Shown: positions 17,862 to 27,316, counted from the stretch's first letter. The stretch: DNA of 64,000 bases from Streptococcus sp. HMSC074B11 (GCF_001808705.1 NZ_KV794260.1:118556-182555); one strand, 5' to 3'. A program made the numbers and translations. The notes: generated from the sequence alone by a model not told the origin.

Positions 17862-18473
17862 ATGGTTAATGAACTTCAACGAATCATAAGTGCCTTTATT
17901 CAAATTCTCTTTATTATTTTACTACCTTCTATCTGGTGGTTTCTGACTGTGAGGGGGAAAGTCCCATTTATAGAATGGATTGGTTTAAAATCTATTAAAA
18001 GGGTTAAAGATTCTGATCTGATCTCATGGATAATTGTTGGGTTTCTCTTATTTACTATTTTTTATATGTTTGTCTTTCCTCTAACACGTAGTATAGAAAC
18101 GGCTACTTCGGCTTTTTCTGGTATGGGCTATAAGGCTTTACCAAGTATTCTAATTTACAGTATTTTGCAAACATCTTTGCCAGAGGAACTGCTATTTAGA
18201 GGATTTCTACTGAAACGAATGGCAAATCACATGCCGTTTGTCTTTGCAAATACGATACAGGCTATCGCTTTTGGATTGCTTCATGGAGTATTATTTACTT
18301 CAGTAGTAAGTTTAGAAGTCACTTTTTTCATTATATTTTTTACTGGAGCAATAGCAGCTTATCTTGGTTTTGTTAATGAAAAGAAAGCTGGAGGATCCAT
18401 TTTAACAAGTTGGATCATACATGCACTAGCTAACATCCTGTCTGGTTTAGTTGCTGCATTTTCTCTGTTTTAA
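17862..18473 (+). CDS. CPBP-family intramembrane metalloprotease
   Basis: The 203-residue membrane protein has about six helices and the CPBP (Abi/CAAX protease) motifs: EELLFRG (about residues 108-114, EExxxR) and FGLLHG (about 137-142). Bacterial members include bacteriocin self-immunity proteins and proteases that release small peptides; the substrate here is unknown. The ATG follows AAAGGAGG. It lies just upstream of vex1 but a hairpin terminator separates them. Another intact CPBP gene (56559) and a broken one (51753) occur in the window. Confidence 0.87.
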   Translation: MVNELQRIISAFIQILFIILLPSIWWFLTVRGKVPFIEWIGLKSIKRVKDSDLISWIIVGFLLFTIFYMFVFPLTRSIETATSAFSGMGYKALPSILIYSILQTSLPEELLFRGFLLKRMANHMPFVFANTIQAIAFGLLHGVLFTSVVSLEVTFFIIFFTGAIAAYLGFVNEKKAGGSILTSWIIHALANILSGLVAAFSLF

Positions 18474-18494
18474 TCTGGGGGATTTATAAATATA

Positions 18495-18516
18495 AAGTCA
18501 GTAGAAATACTGGCTT
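18495..18516 (+). terminator. Terminator after the first CPBP gene
   Basis: AAGTCAGTA pairs with TACTGGCTT around GAAA, followed by ATTTTATTT. Confidence 0.75.
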
Positions 18517-18598
18517 ATTTTATTTCAAAAATTTTTCTTATTTCATAAACATTTCATATTTGAATATTATAATGGTTTTACAAATATGGAGGTGCTAT

Positions 18599-19876
18599 AT
18601 GAATCCCACTCAAAGAGCTTGGGCTTACGTCAGCAGAAAACGACTGAGAAGTCTCATATTATTCCTGATTTTATTTGTCTTATTGGCTGGAATATCGGCT
18701 TGTCTGACGCTCATGAAGTCTAACAAAACAGTAGAAAATAATCTCTATCGCTCATTGAATACGTCTTTTTCGATTAAAAGAATAGAAGCAGATCAGACCT
18801 TTCAACTGTCTCAACTAGACGAGCTTAAAAAGATAAAAGGTCTTGAGGAGATTTCCCCAGAGCTTGAGACAATAGCTAAGTTGACTGACAAAGAAGTGGT
18901 TACTGGAGAACAAAGTATCCAAAGAGATGATTTGACAGAGGCTGAAAAAAATCTCATCAGTTTAATTGCTTTGAAAGATTCTTCCAAGGACGTTTCTTTT
19001 ACAAGTTCTGCCTTTACCCTTAAAGAAGGAAGACATATCCAAAAAGGGGATAGTAAAAAAATCTTAATCCACGAAGATTTAGCAAATAAAAACAATCTAA
19101 AAGTAGGAGATAAGATTAGCTTAAATCCTGCTCAAGTTGAAGGAAATAGTGGACAAAGGCTAGACTATGAAATCGTAGGTATTTTCTCAGGTCAAAAACA
19201 AGAGAAATTTACCGGTCTCTCATCAGACTTTAGTGAAAACACGGTCTATACAGACTACGAAAGTAGCCAAACTCTTCTTGGAAATAAGGAAGCTCAAGTT
19301 AGCGCCGCTCGTTTCTATCTAGAAAATCCAAAAGATATGGATAGTATCATTCAAGAGGTTGAAAAGTTATCTCTGGAAACGAAAGGTTATCAAGTTGAAA
19401 AGGAAAATAAGGCTTTTGAACAAATAAAGGATTCAGTTTCGACCTTCCAAACCTTCCTACAGATTTTCCTCTATGGCATTATGATTGCTGGTGTAGGAGC
19501 GCTGATCTTGGTCTTGTCACTTTGGTTACGAGAGAGAGTCTACGAGGTTGGTATTTTATTGGCACTAGGTAAGGGAAAAGGAGCAATCTTTAGCCAATTC
19601 TGCCTAGAAGTCATCATAGTTTCATTGGTATCTATTTTGCCGGCATTTGTAGCTGGAAATGCCATTACTTCCTATCTCTTGAAGACTGTACTAGCAAGCG
19701 GTGACCAAGCTGCCCTACAAGATACGCTAGCAAAAGCGACTAATTTTTCAACAAGTCTTCTATCATTTGGAGAATCTTATATTTTCCTACTTATAATCAG
19801 CTGCTTGTCAGTTGCACTTTGTTTCCTATTTTTATTTAGAAAATCACCGAAAGAAATTTTATCATCCATCAGTTAA
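18599..19876 (+). CDS. vex1: Vex1, MacB/FtsX-type ABC transporter permease
   Basis: The 425-residue protein has one N-terminal helix (about residues 18-38), a large extracellular MacB-like domain (about 40-285) and three C-terminal helices that form the FtsX permease region. The start at 18599 follows GGAGGTGC; upstream in-frame ATGs lack a ribosome site. With Vex2 and Vex3 it makes one ABC transporter, probably exporting a peptide or lipophilic compound. The vex1-2-3-vncRS-fba order is that of the pneumococcal vancomycin-tolerance locus. The claimed death peptide Pep27 is not evident here. Confidence 0.9.
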   Translation: MNPTQRAWAYVSRKRLRSLILFLILFVLLAGISACLTLMKSNKTVENNLYRSLNTSFSIKRIEADQTFQLSQLDELKKIKGLEEISPELETIAKLTDKEVVTGEQSIQRDDLTEAEKNLISLIALKDSSKDVSFTSSAFTLKEGRHIQKGDSKKILIHEDLANKNNLKVGDKISLNPAQVEGNSGQRLDYEIVGIFSGQKQEKFTGLSSDFSENTVYTDYESSQTLLGNKEAQVSAARFYLENPKDMDSIIQEVEKLSLETKGYQVEKENKAFEQIKDSVSTFQTFLQIFLYGIMIAGVGALILVLSLWLRERVYEVGILLALGKGKGAIFSQFCLEVIIVSLVSILPAFVAGNAITSYLLKTVLASGDQAALQDTLAKATNFSTSLLSFGESYIFLLIISCLSVALCFLFLFRKSPKEILSSIS

Positions 19877-19889
19877 TAAAGGAGAAATT

Positions 19890-20522
19890 ATGACTTTACT
19901 ACAATTACAAGATCTTACTTATCGTTACAAGAACACTGCAGAAGCAGTATTATATAAAATCAATTACGATTTTGAACCTGGCAAGTTTTATAGTATTATC
20001 GGAGAATCAGGAGCTGGGAAGTCAACACTCTTATCTCTATTAGCAGGACTAGATAGCCCAGTCGAAGGTGCTATCCTATTCGAAGGCAAGGATATTCGTG
20101 AACAAGGTTATTCTTATCATCGCATGCACCATATCTCGCTAGTTTTCCAAAACTATAACTTGATTGATTATCTTTCTCCATTGGAAAATATCCGCTTGGT
20201 TAATAAAAAAGCTAGCAAGGATACCCTTCTTGAACTTGGTTTAGATGAAAGTCAAATCAAGCGGAATGTTCTCCAATTATCAGGTGGACAGCAACAACGG
20301 GTTGCCATTGCTCGTAGCCTTGTATCGGAAGCACCAGTGATTTTAGCAGATGAACCAACAGGAAACCTAGATCCTAAGACTGCTGGAGATATTATCGATT
20401 TGCTCAAATCTCTTGCTGAGAAAACAGGCAAGTGTGTGATTGTTGTGACCCACAGTAAGGAAGTGGCACAGGCGTCAGATATTACACTTGAATTGAAGGA
20501 CAAGAAACTGACTGAAAAATAG
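19890..20522 (+). CDS. vex2: Vex2, ABC transporter ATPase
   Basis: The 210-residue ATPase carries Walker [10 protein letters not shown] (about residues 36-44), signature [15 protein letters not shown] and Walker [13 protein letters not shown], as in LolD/MacB-type ATPases that drive FtsX-like permeases. The ATG at 19890 follows AAAGGAG, 13 nt after vex1. It powers the Vex1/Vex3 pair. A 258-nt gap holding a folded element separates it from vex3, unusual for an otherwise tight operon. Confidence 0.92.
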   Translation: MTLLQLQDLTYRYKNTAEAVLYKINYDFEPGKFYSIIGESGAGKSTLLSLLAGLDSPVEGAILFEGKDIREQGYSYHRMHHISLVFQNYNLIDYLSPLENIRLVNKKASKDTLLELGLDESQIKRNVLQLSGGQQQRVAIARSLVSEAPVILADEPTGNLDPKTAGDIIDLLKSLAEKTGKCVIVVTHSKEVAQASDITLELKDKKLTEK

Positions 20523-20596
20523 AGTCTACTTCTTAAACTTTTGGAATTGCTTTAGTAAACTATTAAGGAATTATAAACGAAGTGATTCTTAAACAG

Positions 20597-20734
20597 TTAT
20601 TTCCCGCTATAGTGGTATCCTAGATAATAACTTTGTTATTATCTAGGACGGGATTTTTGAGACAGATGGCTCAAAAATTAGGGATGAAATTCTAAAATGA
20701 AGTTGCTCCCGTCCGCACTATTTAAGGGAAATAA
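20597..20734 (+). repeat. Folded 138-bp inverted-repeat element between vex2 and vex3
   Basis: Outer arms TTATTTCCC/GGGAAATAA and ATAGTG/CACTAT enclose a perfect 13-bp hairpin (CCTAGATAATAAC, TTT, GTTATTATCTAGG, 20619-20647). A second branch is closed by GGACGGGA/TCCCGTCC and contains a perfect 8-bp hairpin TTTTTGAG/CTCAAAAA. It could be a miniature mobile element or a regulatory RNA. No ORF longer than 16 codons with a ribosome site is seen. Confidence 0.75.
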
Positions 20735-20780
20735 AGAAATATAAAAACATATAAGCGAAGTAAATCTAGAAAGGAATCTT

Positions 20781-22160
20781 ATGTTACACAACGCATTTGC
20801 CTACGTCACAAGAAAATTCTTTAAGTCTATTGTGATCTTTCTTATCATTCTCTTGATGGCTAGTTTGAGTTTGGTCGGCTTGTCTATCAAGGGTGCGACA
20901 GCCAAGGCTTCTCAAGAAACCTTTAAAAATATCACCAATAGTTTCTCCATGCAAATCAACCGCAGGGTCAATCAAGGAACTCCACGTGGTGCTGGGAATA
21001 TTAAGGGTGAGGACATCAAAAAAATTACCGAGAATAAGGCTATTGAGTCCTACATCAAACGGATCAATGCTATCGGTGATTTGACAGGCTATGAACTGAT
21101 CGAAACGCCTGAAACCAAGAAAAATCTAACGGCTGATCGAGCTCAACGTTTTGGTAGTAGTTTGATGATAACAGGTGTCAATGACTCTTCTAAGGAAGAT
21201 AAATTTGTATCAGGCTCTTACAAACTGGTCGAAGGTGAGCATTTAACCAATGACGACAAGTACCAGATTCTCATGCATAAAGATTTGGCAGAAAAGCATG
21301 GATGGAAGGTAGGAGATAAGGTTAAACTCAACTCCAATATCTACGATGCCGATAATGAGAAAGGAGCTAAGGAAACAGTAGAAGTCACTATCAAAGGACT
21401 TTTTGATGGACACAACAAATCTGCTGTGACCTACTCACAAGAACTGTATGAGAATACAGCTATCACAGATATTCACACAGCAGCCCAACTCTATGGTTAT
21501 ACAGAAGATACAGCTATTTATGGAGATGCTACCTTCTTTGTAGCTGGGGATAAGAACCTAGATAGTGTCATGCAAGAATTAGGATCTATCAACGGTATCA
21601 ACTGGAAGATGTATAGCTTGATTAAGAGTTCCTCTAACTATCCTGCCCTTGAACAATCTATCTCAGGCATGTACAAGATGGCTAATCTTCTCTTCTGGGG
21701 TAGCTTGAGCTTCTCTGTTCTTCTACTTGCTCTCTTATTGACACTATGGATTAACGCCCGTCGTAAAGAGGTTGGAATTCTCCTTTCAATTGGTCTAAAA
21801 CAAGCAAGTATTCTAGGTCAATTTATCACAGAAGCACTTATGATTGCAATTCCAGCACTAATTTCAGCTTACTTCCTAGCCAACTATACTGCTCGAGCAA
21901 TTGGGAATACAGTTCTTGCCAATGTCACATCAGATGTGGCCAAGCAGGCAAGTAAGGCTGCACAAGCTTCCAATCTCGGTGGTGGTGCAGAAGTTGACGG
22001 CTTTAGCAAAACACTTTCTAGTCTCGATATTTCCATTCAACCATCAGACTTTGCTATCGTTTTTGTACTTGGATTAGTTCTAGTGGTACTAGTTATGGCA
22101 CTTGCTTCCAGCAATCTCCTCTTTAAACAACCAAAAGAACTTTTGATAGATAGTGAATAA
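20781..22160 (+). CDS. vex3: Vex3, MacB/FtsX-type ABC transporter permease
   Basis: The 459-residue protein has the same plan as Vex1: an N-terminal helix (about 13-33), an extracellular domain and three C-terminal helices (about 300-325, 355-375, 425-445). An extra Ala/Ser/Lys-rich loop (VAKQASKAAQASNLGGG) precedes the last helix. It pairs with Vex1. The ATG follows AGAAAGGAATC. Its transcript ends at a hairpin that overlaps the vncR promoter. Confidence 0.9.
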   Translation: MLHNAFAYVTRKFFKSIVIFLIILLMASLSLVGLSIKGATAKASQETFKNITNSFSMQINRRVNQGTPRGAGNIKGEDIKKITENKAIESYIKRINAIGDLTGYELIETPETKKNLTADRAQRFGSSLMITGVNDSSKEDKFVSGSYKLVEGEHLTNDDKYQILMHKDLAEKHGWKVGDKVKLNSNIYDADNEKGAKETVEVTIKGLFDGHNKSAVTYSQELYENTAITDIHTAAQLYGYTEDTAIYGDATFFVAGDKNLDSVMQELGSINGINWKMYSLIKSSSNYPALEQSISGMYKMANLLFWGSLSFSVLLLALLLTLWINARRKEVGILLSIGLKQASILGQFITEALMIAIPALISAYFLANYTARAIGNTVLANVTSDVAKQASKAAQASNLGGGAEVDGFSKTLSSLDISIQPSDFAIVFVLGLVLVVLVMALASSNLLFKQPKELLIDSE

Positions 22161-22166
22161 AAAACC

Positions 22167-22213
22167 TGCTACCTATTCTCACTCAAATGAGATATAATAT
22201 AGGTAGCATTTTT
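22167..22213 (+). terminator. vex3 terminator containing the vncR -10 element
   Basis: The perfect 10-bp stem TGCTACCTAT/ATAGGTAGCA is followed by five T. TATAAT (22193-22198, with TG-like context GAGA upstream) lies in the loop adjoining the 3' arm, so the vncR promoter is embedded in the terminator. Confidence 0.75.
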
Positions 22214-22230
22214 GATAGAAAAGGATTTAT

Positions 22231-22887
22231 ATGAAAATTCTAATTGTAGAAGATGAAGACATGATTCGTGAGGGAATTAGTGACTATTTGACGGATTGTG
22301 GCTATGAAACCATTCAGGCAGCAGATGGCCTTGAGGCCTTAGAACAATTTTTTCATCACCAAGTTGCCCTGGTTCTCTTAGATATTCAAATGCCGAAACT
22401 CAATGGTTTAGAAGTATTGTCAGAAATCCGTAAGACTAGCCAAGTTCCGGTCTTGATGTTGACAGCTTTTCAGGATGAAGAGTATAAGATGAGTGCCTTT
22501 GCCTCACTAGCTGATGGATATCTGGAAAAGCCCTTTTCCCTTTCTTTGTTGAAGGTTCGAGTGGATGCTATCTTTAAACGTTATTATGATGCAGGTCGTA
22601 GCTTTACCTATAAGGATACCAAGGTCGATTTTGACAGTTATAGTGCCACAGTGGCTGATCAAGAAGTTGCAGTGAATGCAAAAGAATTAGAAATTTTAGA
22701 CTATCTCGTTAAAAACGAAGGTCGTGCTTTGACTAGAGCTCAGATTATCGACGCTGTATGGAAATTGACAGATGAGGTACCTTTTGACCGTGTTATCGAT
22801 GTCTATATCAAGGAATTACGAAAAAAATTGGATCTAGATTGTATTCTTACCGTGCGCAATGTTGGTTATAAATTGGAGAGAAAATGA
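22231..22887 (+). CDS. vncR: Response regulator VncR
   Basis: The 218-residue OmpR-family regulator has an N-terminal receiver with acidic pocket VEDED, phospho-acceptor Asp in LLDIQMP (about residue 51) and Lys in LEKPFS, plus a C-terminal winged helix (about 125-216; RALTRAQIIDAVW, VIDVYIKELRKKL). It pairs with VncS and overlaps its gene by 4 bases. In pneumococcus VncRS was first linked to vancomycin tolerance, a link disputed later. It probably controls vex or neighbouring genes. Confidence 0.93.
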   Translation: MKILIVEDEDMIREGISDYLTDCGYETIQAADGLEALEQFFHHQVALVLLDIQMPKLNGLEVLSEIRKTSQVPVLMLTAFQDEEYKMSAFASLADGYLEKPFSLSLLKVRVDAIFKRYYDAGRSFTYKDTKVDFDSYSATVADQEVAVNAKELEILDYLVKNEGRALTRAQIIDAVWKLTDEVPFDRVIDVYIKELRKKLDLDCILTVRNVGYKLERK

Positions 22888-24206
22888 GACGTTCAGGTTT
22901 ATTTAAAAAGATATTTATTTATACCTTTTCGGTATTTTCTACCTTGGTCATTTGTTTGCATTTGGCCATCTATTTCCTCTTTCCTCCGACCTATCTCAGT
23001 CATCGTCAGGAGAGTATAGGGCTCAAGGCTACAGAAATTGCTCAAACTCTCCAAGGAAAGGACAGTCAAACTATTCAGGAAGTCCTTGAACTTTATTCTA
23101 AAAGCAGTGATATTAAGGGAGCCATCAAGGGAGAGATGACCCAGGATAAGTTGGAGGTCAAGGACAATCTTCCCATTGATAAAGAACGACAGACGGCTTC
23201 TTTGGTCATTGAGGAAAGAGAAGTCCAATCTAAAGATGGTCAGACCTTGACCTTACAGTTTATTGCTTCTATGGATTTGCAGAAAGAAGCAGAAGATATG
23301 AGCCTGCAATTTCTACCCTACACACTATTAGCTTCCTTTCTGATTTCACTCCTGATTGCTTATATCTATGCGAGAACAATCGTAGCTCCGATATTGGAAA
23401 TCAAACGAGTAACTCGACGGATGATGGACTTGGATGCTCAAGTACGGTTGCGCGTGGATTCCAAGGATGAGATTGGGGATCTCAAGGAACAAATCAATAG
23501 CCTCTATCAGCATCTTTTGACGGTTATTGAGGACTTACATGAGAAAAACGAGGCCATACTCCAGTTAGAAAAGATGAAGGTGGAGTTTTTACGAGGAGCT
23601 TCCCATGAACTGAAAACACCTCTAGCTAGTCTAAAAATCCTTCTGGAAAATATGCAAGCCAATATTGGACGCTACAAAGACCGTGACTATTACCTGGGAG
23701 TTTCTTTGGGTATCGTAGATGATTTGAGTCATCATGTTCAGCAAATCCTATCCCTTTCTTCAGTGCAGGAATTGCGAGATAAGAAGGAAGAAATCAACCT
23801 TCTGGAGATGACAAATCTCCTATTGCAGGACTATGACTTATTAGCCAAAGAGAGAGAAATCACTGTAGACAATCAACTGACTAACCAACAAACTTATCTA
23901 AATTCTTCTGTACTCAAGCTGATTCTTTCAAATCTTATCAGTAATGCTGTGAAACACTCTGTTCAAGGTGGTTATCTGAAAATTGGAGAAAAAGATGGTT
24001 GGGTCTTTATTGAGAACGCCTGTACATCTGAGGAACAAGATAAATTTGAACAATCCTTCACTTCCTCTAGTCGACAAAGCAAGGGAGCTGGTTTGGGACT
24101 CTTCGTCGTCAAAAGTTTATTGGAAAACGAAGAAATTGACTATCGCTTTGAAAGACATGATGATCACTTGGTATTTTATATGAATTTGCCTGAGAACAAG
24201 GATTAG
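22884..24206 (+). CDS. vncS: Sensor histidine kinase VncS
   Basis: The 440-residue kinase has two membrane helices (about residues 11-31 and 148-168) flanking an extracellular sensor of about 115 residues, a HAMP linker, the phosphorylated His in GASHELKTPL (about 246), and an ATPase domain with NLISNAVKHS and GAGLGLFVVK. The GTG/ATG choice is clear because the ATG overlaps the vncR end in the usual ATGA manner. The signal sensed is unknown. Confidence 0.93.
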   Translation: MRRSGLFKKIFIYTFSVFSTLVICLHLAIYFLFPPTYLSHRQESIGLKATEIAQTLQGKDSQTIQEVLELYSKSSDIKGAIKGEMTQDKLEVKDNLPIDKERQTASLVIEEREVQSKDGQTLTLQFIASMDLQKEAEDMSLQFLPYTLLASFLISLLIAYIYARTIVAPILEIKRVTRRMMDLDAQVRLRVDSKDEIGDLKEQINSLYQHLLTVIEDLHEKNEAILQLEKMKVEFLRGASHELKTPLASLKILLENMQANIGRYKDRDYYLGVSLGIVDDLSHHVQQILSLSSVQELRDKKEEINLLEMTNLLLQDYDLLAKEREITVDNQLTNQQTYLNSSVLKLILSNLISNAVKHSVQGGYLKIGEKDGWVFIENACTSEEQDKFEQSFTSSSRQSKGAGLGLFVVKSLLENEEIDYRFERHDDHLVFYMNLPENKD

Positions 24207-24350
24207 ACCAAGTGGGAAAAGGTTTACATATCTGAAAATAGAAGAAATTCAATCGAAACTACGGGAAAAACTAGCTTTTTTTGCTAAAAAGTGATAAAAT
24301 GAACAATGTAAATGGGATGTCCCATAAAAATATACAGGAGGCCTGATAAA

Positions 24351-25232
24351 ATGGCAATCGTTTCAGCAGAAAAATTTGTCCAAGCAGCTCGTGACAACGG
24401 TTATGCAGTTGGTGGATTTAACACAAACAACCTTGAGTGGACTCAAGCTATCTTGCGCGCAGCAGAAGCTAAAAAAGCTCCAGTTTTGATCCAAACTTCA
24501 ATGGGTGCTGCTAAATACATGGGTGGTTACAAAGTTGCTCGCAACTTGATCGCTAACCTTGTTGAATCAATGGGTATCACTGTACCAGTAGCTATCCACC
24601 TTGACCACGGTCACTACGAAGATGCACTTGAGTGTATTCAAGTTGGTTATACTTCAGTTATGTTTGATGGTTCACACCTTCCAGTTGAAGAAAACCTTGA
24701 AAAAGCTCGTAAAGTTGTAGAATTTGCTCACGCAAATGGTGTATCAGTAGAAGCTGAAGTTGGAACTATCGGTGGTGAAGAAGACGGAATCATCGGTGAT
24801 GGTGAATTGGCTCCAATCGAAGACGCTAAAGCAATGGTTGCAACTGGTATCGACTTCTTGGCAGCTGGTATCGGTAACATCCACGGTCCTTACCCAGAAA
24901 ACTGGAAAGGTCTTCACCTTGATCACTTGCAAAAATTGACTGAAGCTGTACCAGGATTCCCAATCGTATTGCACGGTGGTTCAGGTATTCCTGATGACCA
25001 AATCCAAGCAGCTATCAAACTTGGTGTTGCTAAAGTTAACGTTAACACTGAATGCCAAATCGCATTCGCTAACGCAACTCGTAAATTTGCTCGTGACTAC
25101 GAAGCAAACGAAGCAGAATACGACAAGAAGAAACTCTTCGACCCACGTAAATTCTTGGCTGACGGTGTAAAAGCTATCCAAGCATCAGTTGAAGAACGTA
25201 TCGACGTATTCGGTTCAGAAGGTAAAGCTTAA
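24351..25232 (+). CDS. fba: Class II fructose-bisphosphate aldolase
   Basis: The 293-residue enzyme starts MAIVSAEKFVQAARDNGY and has the zinc/active-site segments IHLDHGHYED (about residues 79-88), EAEVGTIGGEEDG and LHGGSGIP. It splits fructose 1,6-bisphosphate in glycolysis. Codon use is strongly biased to a few triplets (GCT, GTT, GAA, AAA, CTT), as expected for an abundant protein. An extended -10 TGATAAAAT (24292-24300) lies 51 nt upstream and AGGAGG precedes the start. Located directly after vncS, as in pneumococcus. Confidence 0.97.
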   Translation: MAIVSAEKFVQAARDNGYAVGGFNTNNLEWTQAILRAAEAKKAPVLIQTSMGAAKYMGGYKVARNLIANLVESMGITVPVAIHLDHGHYEDALECIQVGYTSVMFDGSHLPVEENLEKARKVVEFAHANGVSVEAEVGTIGGEEDGIIGDGELAPIEDAKAMVATGIDFLAAGIGNIHGPYPENWKGLHLDHLQKLTEAVPGFPIVLHGGSGIPDDQIQAAIKLGVAKVNVNTECQIAFANATRKFARDYEANEAEYDKKKLFDPRKFLADGVKAIQASVEERIDVFGSEGKA

Positions 25233-25254
25233 TCTAGCTGAACCATACAAAATG

Positions 25255-25282
25255 AAACCCGCCTGTGAAGGTGGGTTTTTTG
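25255..25282 (+). terminator. Terminator after fba
   Basis: AAACCCGCC pairs with GGTGGGTTT (one G-T pair) around TGTGAA, followed by T-run. Confidence 0.93.
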
Positions 25283-25361
25283 TGTTGGATTTATAGAGAT
25301 TATAGACTAGAAGGACCATCCTTAAGTTGCTAAAAGAGTCTAATTTTTGTACAATAATGCT

Positions 25362-26291
25362 ATGAAAATACTGAAAAAATCAGCCCTTGTCCTTCTTACT
25401 TTCCTTATCTTGTTTTTAGTAGCAACATTTATCTTTCATCGTATCAGCTTAGAAAAGGAACAAGCCTCTCTAACTCCTATGGGTAAAACTGTTCTCGTTA
25501 ATGGGCACAAAATCAATGTTTACGTTGAGGGGGATGGTCCAGAGACAATAATAGTTCTATCAGGTGCTGGAATTGCTTCCCCAATCTTGGACTTTAAGAA
25601 TGTTTCAGATTCCTTATCAAAAAAATATAAGGTAGTCATCGTGGAGCGGGCTGGCTATGGTTATAGTGAGGATAGCAATCAATCCAGAGATGTGATGGAA
25701 GTTTTGTCTGAGACACGTCAAGCTCTATCACAAGCAAATATATCAGGACCTTTTATCATTCTGTCTCATTCAATGGCTAGCCTTGAAAGTCTGGCTTGGC
25801 AGGAAAAGTATCCTGATGAAGTGAAAGCCTTGGTTGGTCTGGATTGGGCATTACCAGCAAGTTATGAGGACTTAAAGGATAATCAGGCCTTGCTTACTGT
25901 GGCCTATTGGACTAGCAAGATTGGTTTATTACGCTATTTCCCTGAGTCCTTTTATATAAAAAATCCATCTCTGACTGAAACTGAACGACAACAATATAAA
26001 TTACTAGCATATAAGCAGTTGATGTCACAAGCCATGCTTCATGAATCCCGTTTGGCAAAGGAAAATGCCAAGAAAGCTCCCTCTAGCATCAATCCGAAAA
26101 TTCCCACCTTATTACTGGTTTCTAACGGTGAAGGCACGACCTTTAGCCAATCAGAATGGCAGCATTATGCAGAGACATTTGCTAGTGACCAGTCTAATGT
26201 TCAAGTCATCTATATGGATGCGCCACATGACCTCTATCATTATCAAAATAATGAACTTGTTTCTCGAATTGAAGAATTTTTAACAGAGTAA
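25362..26291 (+). CDS. Alpha/beta-fold hydrolase with membrane anchor
   Basis: The 309-residue protein has an N-terminal membrane helix (about residues 6-26) and an extracytoplasmic alpha/beta hydrolase domain. The nucleophile elbow is SHSMA (about residue 136), preceded by the oxyanion region VLSGAG; the Asp in LLVSNGEG region and the His in DAPHDLYHY complete a likely triad. The start is the ATG at 25362; the in-frame TTG at 25347 lacks support. Substrate unknown; esterase or lipase activity at the cell surface is plausible. Confidence 0.83.
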   Translation: MKILKKSALVLLTFLILFLVATFIFHRISLEKEQASLTPMGKTVLVNGHKINVYVEGDGPETIIVLSGAGIASPILDFKNVSDSLSKKYKVVIVERAGYGYSEDSNQSRDVMEVLSETRQALSQANISGPFIILSHSMASLESLAWQEKYPDEVKALVGLDWALPASYEDLKDNQALLTVAYWTSKIGLLRYFPESFYIKNPSLTETERQQYKLLAYKQLMSQAMLHESRLAKENAKKAPSSINPKIPTLLLVSNGEGTTFSQSEWQHYAETFASDQSNVQVIYMDAPHDLYHYQNNELVSRIEEFLTE

Positions 26292-26346
26292 CTGTGATTT
26301 AGAAAGTTATTTTGAACTGATTCCAATAATTGAGAGGTGACATTTT

Positions 26347-26901
26347 ATGAAGAACACTTATATTGTACTTAGACATGCTCATTCAAGATTCTCGAGTGAT
26401 GATTTTAATAGAACATTGTCGGAAAAAGGATTTTCTTCTCTTGAACAGTTGGAGTTTTTAAATGCTTGTAAAATAGATTACTTTATTTCAAGCCCTTATA
26501 AGCGAGCTTTTGAGACAGTAAATAGTTCTCCCGTTCAATTTGATAAGATAGTACTTGATAATCGTTTACGTGAAAGAAAATTATCCTCAAGATTTATTGA
26601 AGATACTGAGTTTGAAAAAACAATTCAATATTTATGGCAAAATCCAGATAAATCTCTCATTGGAGGCGAGTCCAATCGAGAAGCATTAAATAGAATTTTA
26701 GATTTATTTGCGGACTTGGAAGAAAGGTATTCAGATAAAACCATTTTACTGAGTTCTCATGGAAATTTGCTAGGAATTTTAATCAATCATTTTGATTCAA
26801 GTTTTGATTATAAAAAATGGGAACAGATGACCTTTCCAGATTGCTTTCTAGTTGACAAAGATGAGAGTGTGAAAAGAATTATGCCAGATACTTTTAGGTA
26901 A
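26347..26901 (+). CDS. Histidine phosphatase family protein
   Basis: The 184-residue protein has the RHAHSRFS phosphohistidine motif (residues 9-16) and a second catalytic His in LLSSHGNLLG (about 137), as in the phosphoglycerate mutase-like branch. It is shorter than glycolytic Pgm (about 230 residues), so it is probably a small-molecule or phosphosugar phosphatase. GAGAGGTGA precedes the ATG. It begins a run of four genes with short gaps (26347-28213). Confidence 0.82.
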   Translation: MKNTYIVLRHAHSRFSSDDFNRTLSEKGFSSLEQLEFLNACKIDYFISSPYKRAFETVNSSPVQFDKIVLDNRLRERKLSSRFIEDTEFEKTIQYLWQNPDKSLIGGESNREALNRILDLFADLEERYSDKTILLSSHGNLLGILINHFDSSFDYKKWEQMTFPDCFLVDKDESVKRIMPDTFR

Positions 26902-26968
26902 TCATTTAGCTCAATCTATGTGATTTTTGTTTTCTGTTATTGTAAATAGAATAGAAGGGACAATAGCC

Positions 26969-27316
26969 ATGATATTCGATCAGTCCTTGCAAGCCTACCT
27001 ACATGAAGTAGATGATGTTCTTGTAGCTTGGGAAGAAAAACCAAGTGGAAATTTTGAGATAGAAGCTCAGTTGCTTGCAGCTAATTACCATAAAAATAGA
27101 ACTCGTATTCTTGCTTTTATACTGCCTCATTTACAAGAATTTTATGGGTATTTCACAGATGAAGAAGCTACTGAAAAATTGGGTAAACCCATCATCGAGC
27201 CAGAAAGACAAACCGTTACTTTCTGCGATCAAACTTTTGATGATATTCATATCTTTTCTTTTGACTATCAGGGTCAGGCATTTGAGAGTCTGGAGAATTT
27301 TGCCATTGATGGTTAA
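26969..27316 (+). CDS. Conserved hypothetical protein (possibly DUF2004-like)
   Basis: The 115-residue acidic soluble protein has no signal peptide or membrane segment. I do not recognise it firmly; the EKLGKPIIEPERQTVTFCDQTFDDIHIFSFDYQ core reminds me of the DUF2004 group, from memory only. The start is the ATG at 26969, 10 nt after AAGGGA; the in-frame TTG at 26927 has no ribosome site. It is followed at 37 nt by another small unknown gene, which suggests a common transcript. Confidence 0.65.
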   Translation: MIFDQSLQAYLHEVDDVLVAWEEKPSGNFEIEAQLLAANYHKNRTRILAFILPHLQEFYGYFTDEEATEKLGKPIIEPERQTVTFCDQTFDDIHIFSFDYQGQAFESLENFAIDG

